Notes: a model not told the origin generated them from the letters alone. A stretch of DNA of 64,000 nt from Desulfobacter latus (GCF_013389365.1 NZ_JACADJ010000004.1:61313-125312); one strand, 5' to 3'; shown: positions 10,171 to 18,310, numbered from the stretch's first letter. Translations and numbers: made by a program.

Positions 10171-10549
10171 GGCTTTCTCCTTGTATGTGGTTACCGGTAT
10201 TACGTCACGACCGGACCGGCAGCAATTTAATAGTATAGGAATTTCCATTTCCCAGTACCCAGTACCCAGCACCCAGCACCTAAAAACCCGCCCGAAGGGC
10301 GCTAAGTAAATTATAACAGCAAAAACATTGTGAAGAGGGGCATTTCAAATTTTTGCTATAGATTAGATCAATATCGAATTTTCGGCAATGTGGAATTTAG
10401 CCCCCCGGACTATTATTAAATATCAGAATTATGCCCGGGTGCCAACCGTTTGATTATTTTTCAACGATTTTAGCCTGGCCCTGATCCCGTTTTCCCGCAC
10501 GGTACTCTCAGTCATAGGCAAATTCCCGGGCCTGTGATATATATTCGTC
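10171..10549. repeat. Intergenic region with a short tandem repeat (10251-10280)
   Basis: Divergent promoter region between the CBS/RtcB operon and rlmN. At 10251-10280 there are four 7-bp units, CCCAGTA twice then CCCAGCA twice, followed by CC. Just before it, AATTTAATAGTATAGGAATTT (10225-10244, last 20 bases) resembles the sequence preceding repeat family 1 at 1692-1712. No further gene is supported. rlmN has no strong ribosome-binding site. Confidence 0.7.
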
Positions 10550-11581
10550 ATGGAACGTATAATTGATATCTTTGGCCTGACTCTGGATCAGTTGACCCGG
10601 ACCTTGCGAAATGACTACGGCAAAGGACTGTTTCATGCCGAAGCGCTCTACCGGGAAATGTTTAAAAACGGCGGAAAAAATATTGGCAATGCCCCGGAAT
10701 TCAAGAGCTCTTTAAAATTCTGGACTGAACTTGAAAAAGCGCTTGTGCCGGTATCCGGAAAGGTGGAAGAGACATTCAAGGCAGGTGAACTGGTCAAGTT
10801 CATCACCCGGCTTCGCGATGGTCTGAAAATTGAATCCGTGATCATTCCCATGACCCGGCACAACACCCTTTGCGTCTCAAGCCAGGTGGGGTGCAAAATG
10901 GGGTGCAGGTTCTGCCAGACCGCCCGCATGGGATTCAAGCGCAGTCTGTCAACCTCTGAAATTGTGGGTCAAGTATTTAATGCCCGGCATACCCTTGGCC
11001 ATGATATAAAAAACATTGTATTTATGGGCATGGGGGAACCGTTTGACAATTTTGATGCGGTAATGACCGCGGTCAACGTACTCAACAGCCAGAAAGGGTG
11101 CGATATTGCCCTGCGCCACATGACCATCTCCACCTGCGGTGTGGTGCCGGGGATTGAGCGCCTGGCACAGATGAATCTGCCCAATATCCGCCTGGCGATT
11201 TCCATAAACGGACCGGACGATGATACCCGCTCAGCCCTGATGCCGGTAAACCGGCACTGGCCGCTGGCGGCGCTGAAAAAAAGTCTTGACGCATATCCCC
11301 TGCCCCCAAGGGGCGTATTTCTTTTTGAATATATTTTGATCAAAGGGGTAAACGACGCAATGGACCATGCCCGGGCACTGGCCCGGTTCATCCATCCGTT
11401 GCCGGTGCGTCTGAATCTGATTCCCTACAATCCCGTAACCGGCTTTGACCATCAAAGTCCCAGTGATGAACAGATGCATGACTTTGCCCAGACGCTCACC
11501 GACAAAGGAATCTTTGTGATCAAGCGATGGAGCAAGGGCAGGTCCGTCAGTGCCGGATGCGGCCAGCTGGGAAAAATTTGA
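10550..11581 (+). CDS. rlmN: RlmN/Cfr-family 23S rRNA A2503 methyltransferase
   Basis: Radical SAM enzyme that methylates C2 of adenosine 2503 in 23S rRNA and, in many bacteria, A37 of tRNA. The 343-residue protein has a classical CX3CX2C cluster (Cys115, Cys119, Cys122 in CKMGCRFC), the SAM-binding GMGEP, RHMTISTCGVVPGI, and the C-terminal mechanistic Cys337 in SAGCGQLG that forms the protein-RNA adduct. ALMPVNRHWPL and LIPYNPV also match RlmN. A Cfr-like C8 specificity cannot be excluded by motif alone, but housekeeping RlmN is more likely. The ribosome-binding site is weak. The secreted-protein gene starts 24 bp downstream. Confidence 0.9.
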   Translation: MERIIDIFGLTLDQLTRTLRNDYGKGLFHAEALYREMFKNGGKNIGNAPEFKSSLKFWTELEKALVPVSGKVEETFKAGELVKFITRLRDGLKIESVIIPMTRHNTLCVSSQVGCKMGCRFCQTARMGFKRSLSTSEIVGQVFNARHTLGHDIKNIVFMGMGEPFDNFDAVMTAVNVLNSQKGCDIALRHMTISTCGVVPGIERLAQMNLPNIRLAISINGPDDDTRSALMPVNRHWPLAALKKSLDAYPLPPRGVFLFEYILIKGVNDAMDHARALARFIHPLPVRLNLIPYNPVTGFDHQSPSDEQMHDFAQTLTDKGIFVIKRWSKGRSVSAGCGQLGKI

Positions 11582-11605
11582 TATAGGTTAAATTTGGGGA
11601 TTATT

Positions 11606-12835
11606 ATGAAACCGTTCAGTATTCATTACAGCATAGGCCCTGTTTATACGGCGGCCATCATCTGCTGTTTCTTTCTTTTCACCGGCCAGGCCGCGGCCCG
11701 GGAGGCGTTTTTTCAGATTCAAATCCCGCCCGATTGGCACAACAGAACCGACCATCCGGACAATGATCTGAAACAGCAGGTCATGGCGCCCGGCAACGAA
11801 GCCTTTATTGAAGTCTATGTCGTCCGAAGCGGCACAATCGGGGTCCAGGCCATTGCCGACAGCATGGAGCAGACCATGCGCAGCCGGGGAAAGGCGTTTG
11901 TTCAGAACCGAATATCATCAACGTCTCTCCATGTGGACGGGAATCCTGGCATCATTCGGGAGTATTCCGGGCATTATAACGGTATGTTGCTGAACGCCGC
12001 TGCCTTGTATACCTATGACAGGGGCCGGGCCTTTGCGGTTTTCGGGGTGTACGCCGAAAACAAGGCCGCCCGGTACCGGGAGACCATATATACCAGCATC
12101 ACCAGCCTTCGTTTTTCAGGGGCATATGCACCAAAACCGCCGCCCCACCACGCCGGAAACGACATCTCCGGTGCTGCTGCCGGCGGCGGGCATGAATCCG
12201 GCTCAGGGGTGTGTTGCAGCTACTACGGTTTGTGGAAATTTTCCCCCCGGGACACCCGGATACACCTGATGCCCAACCATTTCTACGGAAAAAAGCAACG
12301 CCGGTTTCATTGGGCGTGCCGGGGGGACCAGGTCACCATTCACTGGCCCGACGGGGCTGTCGAAACCTGGCAGCGGCAAGATGCAAACCGGCTGACCCGG
12401 ACCAATGAGTGGGGCGGAATTGACAAGGCCATCCGGCTCAAGGACTTTTTTGTCATGGATGGCCAAACTTACACAGCCTGCTCGGGTTATGGTATGGATC
12501 TTCCGGGCCAGGCACCGGATATTCCCAAGATCAACCGGGCCAAAAAAATCTCCGGCAGCATGGGTTGTCAGTGGGGGCTTGCCCATGGATCACTGAAGCC
12601 CGGGCAACCCTGTAAATGGGAACTTGCGGCAACCCAAGGGGTGGTCTTAAAATTCGAGGACCCATACAAAAAAGGAAAGCAGCGCTATTTTGTCCGGGTC
12701 TTTTTTGCCGACGGGGAGCCGGCGGCACAAACCCGGGTAGGTCTGTCAGCCACACTGGCACTGGGTCCGGGCACTTACACCATTGAAGTGACAACGGATA
12801 TGCACTATGCCCGGTGGCGATGCGAGTGGAAATAA
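11606..12835 (+). CDS. Secreted protein of unknown function
   Basis: Not assigned to a named family. The 409-residue product begins MKPFSIHYSIG and has a signal peptide (about 1-30, ending GQAAA-R). The first mature domain (about 31-175: PPDWHNRTDHPDNDL, FIEVYVVRSG, RYRETIYTSITSLRFSG) resembles the PsbP/DUF1795 type of periplasmic fold. A low-complexity His/Gly linker follows (about 180-205). The C-terminal half has two Cys-containing blocks and a last beta-rich segment (KGKQRYFVRVFFADG, TYTIEVTTD) reminiscent of pre-peptidase C-terminal domains. ATG 11606 is chosen over the in-frame TTG at 11594 because GGGGA precedes it. It lies 24 bp after rlmN, probably co-transcribed. Confidence 0.75.
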   Translation: MKPFSIHYSIGPVYTAAIICCFFLFTGQAAAREAFFQIQIPPDWHNRTDHPDNDLKQQVMAPGNEAFIEVYVVRSGTIGVQAIADSMEQTMRSRGKAFVQNRISSTSLHVDGNPGIIREYSGHYNGMLLNAAALYTYDRGRAFAVFGVYAENKAARYRETIYTSITSLRFSGAYAPKPPPHHAGNDISGAAAGGGHESGSGVCCSYYGLWKFSPRDTRIHLMPNHFYGKKQRRFHWACRGDQVTIHWPDGAVETWQRQDANRLTRTNEWGGIDKAIRLKDFFVMDGQTYTACSGYGMDLPGQAPDIPKINRAKKISGSMGCQWGLAHGSLKPGQPCKWELAATQGVVLKFEDPYKKGKQRYFVRVFFADGEPAAQTRVGLSATLALGPGTYTIEVTTDMHYARWRCEWK

Positions 12836-12978
12836 GTTGCAACCCGCATGCAGGATACGCTATCTTTACTGCGAACAATAGCAACAAAGGCAGATGTTTG
12901 TGCAAACGATGGATAGACTTTTTATAAAACCGTCATTGCATCACGCTTATCAGTAAACACAATCAAGGAGGCAGGAAA

Positions 12979-13797
12979 ATGGACACAGCCGGACTGCTTG
13001 AGCCGTTTAAAGACAACAGCAAACGGATCACCGTGTTAACCGGGGCCGGGATCTCAGCCGAGAGCGGAATCCCGACATTCCGGGGGCCTGAAGGATATTG
13101 GACTGTGGGGTCAAGAGAGTACCGGCCCGAACAGATGGCCACCCACAGCATGTTTACCCAAAACCCCTGGGAATCCTGGGCCTGGTACCTTTACCGGCAT
13201 ACCGTGTGTAAGAATGCTGAACCCAATTCAGGGCACCGGGCCATTGTCCAAATGGAAGAAATTTTCAAAGACAGATTCCGTCTGGTCACCCAGAATGTGG
13301 ACGGTCTTCATTTGCGGGCCGGCAACAGCCTTGAACAGACCTTTCAAATCCACGGGAATATCAATTATATCCGGTGTTCCGGAGAATGCACGCCCAAGCT
13401 GTTTGATTTCCCAAAGGAGATCGCAGACAAGGAAAAAGACCAGCCGGTCACCGAGGAAGAAAAAAAGCTGCTGACCTGTCCCAGGTGCGGCAGCATTGCC
13501 CGGCCCCATGTCCTCTGGTTTGACGAATGCTACAACGAAACCTGGTACAAGGCCGAGTCCGCCATGGCCTGGGCTATGTCCACCGACCTTCTCCTGGTGG
13601 TGGGCACCGCCGGGGCCACGAACTTGCCCATGCAGATCGGCGGGATGGTGGCCCGAAATCCTGAAGCCGTCATTGTGGACATCAACCCCAGCGACAATCC
13701 CTTCAGGCAGTTTGCCGCCCGGCACGACCGGGGGATTGCCCTTGACGGGCCCGGCGGTGAATTTTTACCTGAATTGCTGTCCCTCTGGGAAACATAA
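12979..13797 (+). CDS. cobB: SIR2-family NAD-dependent protein deacylase (sirtuin)
   Basis: Removes acyl groups from lysine using NAD. The 272-residue protein shows GAGISAESGIPTFRG (about 22-36, NAD pocket), TQNVDGLH (104-111), catalytic His125 in QIHGN, and the structural zinc site from Cys133/Cys137 and Cys167/Cys170 (CPRCG). These are followed by RPHVLWFDE and VVGTAG. The zinc-finger insert is longer than usual and acidic (KEKDQPVTEEEKK). The ATG at 12979 has a strong AGGAGG ribosome-binding site. A good intrinsic terminator follows at 13806. It appears to be transcribed alone. Confidence 0.93.
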   Translation: MDTAGLLEPFKDNSKRITVLTGAGISAESGIPTFRGPEGYWTVGSREYRPEQMATHSMFTQNPWESWAWYLYRHTVCKNAEPNSGHRAIVQMEEIFKDRFRLVTQNVDGLHLRAGNSLEQTFQIHGNINYIRCSGECTPKLFDFPKEIADKEKDQPVTEEEKKLLTCPRCGSIARPHVLWFDECYNETWYKAESAMAWAMSTDLLLVVGTAGATNLPMQIGGMVARNPEAVIVDINPSDNPFRQFAARHDRGIALDGPGGEFLPELLSLWET

Positions 13798-13805
13798 AAC
13801 TGTTT

Positions 13806-13858
13806 GGGAAACCGGAAAGCCGCACACCGCTCCTCCGGTTTCCCGTTTTCATCTTTTT
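13806..13858 (+). terminator. Intrinsic terminator after the sirtuin gene
   Basis: Perfect 10-bp stem GGGAAACCGG/CCGGTTTCCC with a 19-nt loop, followed by the T-rich GTTTTCATCTTTTT, 8 bp after the stop codon. Confidence 0.85.
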
Positions 13859-13861
13859 AGG

Positions 13862-14017
13862 GGCTCGGAAAAAATAAATGCTACAAATTTTGCGCCGAAT
13901 TTTTATTCGTATTCAAGGCGCGGCTTAGGGAGCATATTGGAATATGTGCCCTTAAGTCGCAACGAAGAATACGGATAAAAAGGCAAGCAAAATGTGGGAT
14001 TTATTTTTTTCCGAGTC
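13862..14017. repeat. Long palindromic element related to repeat family 2
   Basis: Imperfect inverted repeat over about 156 bp. The outer arms are GGCTCGGAAAAAATAAAT and ATTTATTTTTTTCCGAGTC; the centre is AGCATATTGGAATATGTGC. The layout (GCGCCG..TTTTA, AAGGCGCG, AGCATATTG.ATATGT) matches the family 2 copies at 45692 and 61128, but the outer arms differ. It lies between the sirtuin terminator and the stop codon of the convergent NUDIX gene. Confidence 0.75.
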
Positions 14018-14022
14018 TCTTT

Positions 14023-14469
14023 TTATCCGAAGGTTAAGGTTTGGTCGAGAAGCTTACGGGTGGAAGGGCTGACGTTAAGACGACCAAGCGCTTCTCTGGA
14101 AAACCATCCCACATCCAGGGCATCATCGCCGGGCGTGGGGGCGCCACGGATATAGCTTGCCGCAAGATCCACAATATAATAATGAAACCTGACCCGCCCC
14201 TTGTCATCCCTGTGAATGGATTCAAATGAACATATGGGTTCCCCGGCCTTGATAACAATTCCCGTTTCCTCGAAAATCTCCCTTTCAGCCGCCTCTTGAA
14301 GGGTTTCGCCCAACTCCACACTGCCGCCCGGGATTGCCCAGACGCCCCTGGCCGGGGGATTGCCCCGTTTGACCAGCAACACCCTGTTGTCTTTAAATAC
14401 AACCGCGCCCACGGCAAGGGCGGGGCGGACAGGATATTCTTTGGGGCCGCTGTCAGGTGTGAGTTTCAT
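14023..14469 (-). CDS. NUDIX hydrolase
   Basis: Hydrolase of nucleoside-diphosphate-X compounds, 148 residues. The complete Nudix box GX5EX7REVXEEXGV is visible as GGSVELGETLQEAAEREIF-EETGI at about 48-71, where the Glu residues bind Mg. RPALAVGAVVFKDNRVLLVKR and GVWAIPGG around it are typical of ADP-ribose or ADP-sugar pyrophosphatase-like members, but the substrate cannot be told from sequence. The 3' end touches a long palindromic element. The alpha/beta hydrolase gene lies 43 bp upstream on the same strand. Confidence 0.9.
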   Translation of the reverse strand: MKLTPDSGPKEYPVRPALAVGAVVFKDNRVLLVKRGNPPARGVWAIPGGSVELGETLQEAAEREIFEETGIVIKAGEPICSFESIHRDDKGRVRFHYYIVDLAASYIRGAPTPGDDALDVGWFSREALGRLNVSPSTRKLLDQTLTFG

Positions 14470-14512
14470 ATTTTTTCATCCTTGGCAAGTATAGGTTGCG
14501 AGCCATAATACA

Positions 14513-15451
14513 TTAAAATTGGGCGTCACAGATAAAGTTCAGCATGTGCCCGGCTAATTTCTGTGGCCCTTCCAGATGGGGAACGTGACCATATTCCTCA
14601 AAAATATGAACCCGAGCACGGGGAAATAACTCTTCTACAAACGGTGCGGTCTTCCAGGGTAAAAGCGTATCATGGCGCCCCCAAAACAACATAACGGGCA
14701 TGGTAATCTCTTTGCAAACATGATTTAAAGAGGCTTGTTCCAAAGATACTTTGCCGGATTTTATTGACTCCATGTCCAGCAGTTCATCAAATATTTTGGC
14801 AAGCCCTTCCCGGTCCCCTATGGCCTTTAAAATCATATATTCCTTGACACAAGTTGGAAGCGTCGGGCTTTTCCTGAAAATCCTGGATTGTAACGTTTCA
14901 AAATCACCGGGAGAACTTATATAAAAAATATTGGACCCGGCCAGGGCCTCATCATAAATGGACTGCTTACCGGGCAGATAGAAACCGGCCGGTCCCACCA
15001 AAGACAAGGAATTAACTTTTGAAGGGAATCGGGCCGCAAACTTTGCGGCAATGGCGCCCCCCATGGAACAGCCGGCAAGGTGAAAAGAATCCAGGCCGAT
15101 TTGTTCAATAAACCGGCCCAGCCAATTAACATAATTGTCCAAATTATAAACAAGGTCCGGGTCCATACCGGACTTTCCAAATCCCGGCAAATCCGGTATG
15201 ACAAGATTTAGCTCCTTTTTTAAAAATCTTGAAATCAAATAAAAGCTTTCTTTTCTTTCACCGAAGCCATGAATCAGGACCAGGGTCTCTTTTCGCTCCG
15301 CTCCGATTTTGGCCCATTCCATAAACGGCGGTCCCTGGTGGGTATGGAGGTTCGCTCCCAACTGCATGCCGTTTTTTTTAAAAAAGGTCTCCACCATCGT
15401 TTCCCCGGCCTTGGCCTTGGCTCTAAACGCTATGGATGGTTTAAATGTCAT
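14513..15451 (-). CDS. Alpha/beta-fold hydrolase
   Basis: Serine hydrolase of 312 residues, of the meta-cleavage-product hydrolase/esterase type. Oxyanion-hole motif LIHGFGERKES is at about 59-69, nucleophile elbow GCSMGG at about 128-133 (Ser nucleophile), acid FWGRHDTLLP at about 253-262 and catalytic His in EYGHVPHLEGP at about 285-295. No signal peptide is evident, so it is probably cytosolic. The substrate is unknown. It is divergent from the rhodanese gene; the shared promoter region contains an exact 18-bp tandem duplication. Confidence 0.88.
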   Translation of the reverse strand: MTFKPSIAFRAKAKAGETMVETFFKKNGMQLGANLHTHQGPPFMEWAKIGAERKETLVLIHGFGERKESFYLISRFLKKELNLVIPDLPGFGKSGMDPDLVYNLDNYVNWLGRFIEQIGLDSFHLAGCSMGGAIAAKFAARFPSKVNSLSLVGPAGFYLPGKQSIYDEALAGSNIFYISSPGDFETLQSRIFRKSPTLPTCVKEYMILKAIGDREGLAKIFDELLDMESIKSGKVSLEQASLNHVCKEITMPVMLFWGRHDTLLPWKTAPFVEELFPRARVHIFEEYGHVPHLEGPQKLAGHMLNFICDAQF

Positions 15452-15559
15452 GGATTTTTCCTTAATCTAAATTTCACCAGCAAAAATAATTATATATAGA
15501 TAAATCTTGATTTTGAAATAATCTTGGTCTATGTTTTGCCCCAAGGCTTATTCAGATTT

Positions 15560-15595
15560 TCTATAATGGTACCACGATCTATAATGGTACCACGA
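15560..15595. repeat. Exact 18-bp tandem duplication with TATAAT boxes
   Basis: Two identical units TCTATAATGGTACCACGA lie back to back (15560-15577 and 15578-15595), each with a consensus TATAAT. They lie 65 bp upstream of the rhodanese start. They could be twin -10 elements or a duplicated operator; no clear -35 at 17 bp spacing was found for either. Confidence 0.8.
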
Positions 15596-15659
15596 ATTGA
15601 TCGCACCATAAATTTAAATTGGCGCTCTATAAAAAAAGAAAACAGGGAGAATGTATCTT

Positions 15660-16436
15660 ATGCACAAAAAGCTTTTCATTCTAATTGTCTCCTTACATTT
15701 GGTTGTCGGGCTTGCAGGGCTTGGCTTCGCAGCCAAAGTGCCGGCACCGGCAAAAGGAGGAGACGGTTTTACTGCTGTTACATTGGATCAGGCCAAACAA
15801 CTTTTTGACGAAGGCGTTACTGTTGTTGCGTGTCATAGCCACACCACCGATTTTATGAAAGGACACCCGGAAGGTACGATTCACATAACCTGCTTGGTCC
15901 CCAAAGATCATAAAAGAATCGATATGCCTTTAAACCAAGTAGACTTTGACATTGCGCAATTGCCGGCGGATAAACGCACGCCGATTATGACATATTGCGC
16001 ATCAAGCTCTTGATGGAAATCCTATCACGCCGCCAGGTTGGCGGTTAAAAACGGTTATGAAAATGTCTATTGGATGAGAGATGGAATCAACGGCTGGAAA
16101 TCAGCAGGATACCCGGTTGTAGGGGATGTCAAGCTTCTTAATAACCTCGTTGATTTGAATAAAAATGATTTTAAAGCACTTTGCATCTATGAAAAAGATG
16201 CCAGAAAATTAAAAAACTGCACTTTTGTTGATTTCAGGGATAAAGCTGTCTATGACCGAGCTCATATCAAAGGGGCCAACCATGTTGACTATGCTGACAT
16301 GTTCTCCAAACCCATGATGGAGGAATTGAACAAAAGCAACAGTTTAATCATCATTCATGATAATCAAGCTGTCGCAGGCGTTATTGCAGCAACACTCAAA
16401 CTGATGGACTACCCGGATGTTTATATCCTCAGATAA
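15660..16436 (+). CDS. Exported tandem rhodanese with in-frame TGA, probable selenoprotein
   Basis: Two rhodanese-like (sulfurtransferase) domains after a signal peptide (about 1-25, ending GLGFAA). Translation is interrupted once, by TGA at 16011-16013; the frame then continues without shift to TAA at 16434. Read through, the product has 258 residues with residue 118 as the TGA position. The context YCASSS-(TGA)-WKS..HAARLAVKNGYENVYW aligns with the rhodanese active loop YCxGxxCxKSxxAAxxLxxxGYxNV. The TGA thus sits at the catalytic Cys of this subfamily, as expected for selenocysteine. Domain 1 also has the GHPEGTIHI signature. Domain 2 (about 160-258, VDFRDKAVYDRAHIKGANHV) lacks a catalytic Cys (HDNQAVAG). 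A hairpin at 16030-16044 fits a bacterial SECIS. ATG 15660 is preferred over 15651 because of its spacing from AGGGAG. The alternative is a pseudogene by nonsense mutation. Confidence 0.75.
16030..16044 (+). promoter_or_regulatory. SECIS-like hairpin downstream of the TGA codon
   Basis: CCGCC-AGGTT-GGCGG: a perfect 5-bp GC stem, extended by a G-U pair (16029/16045), with a 5-nt loop. The loop begins 21 nt after the TGA. The loop sequence AGGU matches the start of the E. coli fdhF SECIS loop, where a G-U pair contacts SelB, and the distance is in the range known for bacterial SECIS elements. Seen by eye; no folding was computed. Confidence 0.65.
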
Positions 16437-16512
16437 TTTTTAATTTTTAGCGCTTTAATTTGGGGTGCGATCATTTTTTTAAACAAAACGTTAAACGGTT
16501 ATCTCCGTGATA

Positions 16513-16631
16513 AGGCCTATGATCAAAATAAAATCGCCCATCTACTTGTCTTTTAAGCCGCCCTTGGCGTGCCTTGATGGCGACTTAAAATCCGGCGCAT
16601 CTGTGGCAGATTTAATTCTGACCATGGGCCT
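16513..16631. repeat. Dispersed palindromic repeat, family 2, centre-deleted copy
   Basis: Inverted in orientation relative to the copy at 61128-61287: AGGCCTATGATCAAAATAAA at the left and GATTTAATTCTGACCATGGG near the right. About 40 bp of the palindromic centre are missing. It lies between the rhodanese and the convergent hipA-like gene. Confidence 0.85.
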
Positions 16632-16661
16632 AACATTCCTCACCTTGGAAACAACAGGACT

Positions 16662-17987
16662 TTAATCTGCCGGAAGAGACGCCACCGGATTGCGTCTGCT
16701 CAAAAACGTCCTGAACTCATCTGAGATGTGTTCATCTTCTAATACGTTTTCCCAGAAGTCATATGCCAATTGCCGTAGACGGGTGATCTCGTCTTTATTG
16801 AGTTCCGGATCAGGAATTTTTGAGGCATCAAAAAAGAATGGCCCGACCTCGCCGGCACTTTGTGGCGCAAAGCCCATGGAACACATATCATAACAGGGTA
16901 ACAGTCTGAACATTTCCCCGTCTATGCATAAGCTGAGGTTACCCAGATGCATGTCGGTATTGTGAATCAGTTGCCCGAAATACAATAGCTGCCCGGCAAC
17001 ATGGGCATCCTGACGGCTTACCAGCCCCTGCGCTTTCAATGCCTCCATCACACGGACCCAGTTATGACCAAGGCCGGTAAATTCGTTATCAATGGCCTGT
17101 AATGAAATCATTGAGCATCTGCCGGATACCCCCGGACGGTCAAATCTATGTGTTTCGAGGAACAGGCGTCCTTCTGCTTCGAGGAATCCGGTCCGGGCAG
17201 CAGGGCATATATTCTCATTGATGATTTGCGCTGCATGATATTCAGTTATCAAAATATCACGCCATCTCTTGGCAATCTCAGTATCACCCCTGGGGGAAAA
17301 TTTAACAATAACATGGGACTCGTACCGGCTGCTGAACGCGGTAAACTTCGGCTGTTCTCCCCCGGCGGATGACCCCGGAACTTCACCTTTCAGGACATCT
17401 TCCGCCATCCTGGGATATAATTTCTCTGTTACCCCATAGGGGCGGCGGGCCAAACGCAGGATGGACTGTTCTCCAAGGATAAAATTCCCGGGCAGATCAT
17501 CGCCGTTGGATATCAGGTATTTTCCGATATGGGTATTTGTCCACTGCCTTGGATCAGAGGGGAACGCTTCGAGCCGTGTTGCCATGTTACGTGAGATTTG
17601 TCTGCCTAAAAAGCCCTGGGGCCTTAAATCGTAAAGAAAATATGGCAGGCCGTCGTACAATCCATTCCCACGCTCACCCAGCAGCAGCGGAGAAATAGTT
17701 GTTACGGGCTGCAGAAAATACCCACCGTGGCTTAATGGGCGAAGGTATGCCATCACACTGATGTTACCGAGGTGATCCACCAGGCCTAATGGTATTTTAT
17801 TATTCACACCCAATGCATTGCAGGTTGCTGCATACCTGATTGATCTTCCATCTTGAATCTGTACAATATTGTCGCCCAGTTCCCTGAGTCTGCGTGCAAC
17901 AGAACTCTGACTCAGGGCGGTTGCCGCCTGGATCTCTCTGGATGTTGAAGGGCCCCGTTTCAGATAGGCGTTGATTGACGGCTTCAT
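16662..17987 (-). CDS. yjjJ: HipA-family kinase with fused N-terminal HTH (YjjJ type)
   Basis: Serine/threonine kinase related to the HipA persistence toxin. From ATG 17987 it has 441 residues, the normal size of the E. coli YjjJ type; the open frame extends to 18071 without added homology. A winged-helix HTH is at about 1-60 (STSREIQAATALSQSSVARRL). The HipA core follows: SSAGGEQPKF (ATP-loop region), VIVKFSP (ATP-binding Lys), catalytic HNTDMHLGNLSL and metal-binding CYDMCSMGF. Unlike hipBA there is no separate antitoxin gene; the fused HTH may give autorepression, as proposed for this family. It lies beside a broken type I methylase gene, in an accessory patch bounded by palindromic repeats. 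Confidence 0.85.
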   Translation of the reverse strand: MKPSINAYLKRGPSTSREIQAATALSQSSVARRLRELGDNIVQIQDGRSIRYAATCNALGVNNKIPLGLVDHLGNISVMAYLRPLSHGGYFLQPVTTISPLLLGERGNGLYDGLPYFLYDLRPQGFLGRQISRNMATRLEAFPSDPRQWTNTHIGKYLISNGDDLPGNFILGEQSILRLARRPYGVTEKLYPRMAEDVLKGEVPGSSAGGEQPKFTAFSSRYESHVIVKFSPRGDTEIAKRWRDILITEYHAAQIINENICPAARTGFLEAEGRLFLETHRFDRPGVSGRCSMISLQAIDNEFTGLGHNWVRVMEALKAQGLVSRQDAHVAGQLLYFGQLIHNTDMHLGNLSLCIDGEMFRLLPCYDMCSMGFAPQSAGEVGPFFFDASKIPDPELNKDEITRLRQLAYDFWENVLEDEHISDEFRTFLSRRNPVASLPAD

Positions 17988-18148
17988 CGGCGAACTCACA
18001 CTCGTTTTTTGGCTTATATAATGACTAACAAAATGCAGCGCCAATTTATGATATATACATTTTAAAATCAATATATTATTTTATCTGTTAGAGTTTATTT
18101 AAGTTATAATATGACTTATATATAGAGCAGAGATTAAAACCTGTTTTG

Positions 18149-18279
18149 GGCTTGGTCATAATATCGGCCACAACGTAGGTTGGGTTGAACGAAGTGAAAC
18201 CCAACACCGATAAGTTGTTGGGTTTCGTTCCTCAACCCAACCTACCGAAAATCCATATGGCCTAAAATATGACCAAGGC
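18149..18279. repeat. Dispersed palindromic repeat, family 1, copy 2 (inverted loop)
   Basis: Same outer and inner arms as the copies at 1715 and 61400. The loop between AAACCCAAC and GTTGGGTTT reads ACCGATAAGTT, the reverse complement (one mismatch) of the AACTTATCGGC loop in the other two copies. Confidence 0.9.
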
Positions 18280-18285
18280 TGCTGT

Positions 18286-18310
18286 AGGGGCAGGCCACTG
18301 TGCCTGCCCT
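18286..18310. repeat. GC-rich hairpin
   Basis: AGGGGCAGG...CCTGCCCT stem with a loop of about 8 nt, directly after repeat family 1 copy 2. It resembles short dispersed GC hairpins common in bacterial intergenic DNA. It precedes hsdM by about 130 bp of otherwise featureless sequence. Confidence 0.65.

Noticed and set aside
10251..10280. Possible CRISPR-like repeat
   Set aside because: The units are only 7 bp and directly adjacent, with no spacers.
10550..11581. Reading the RlmN homologue as a Cfr resistance enzyme
   Set aside because: Motifs common to both are present, but nothing specific to Cfr was seen, and the chromosomal setting fits RlmN.
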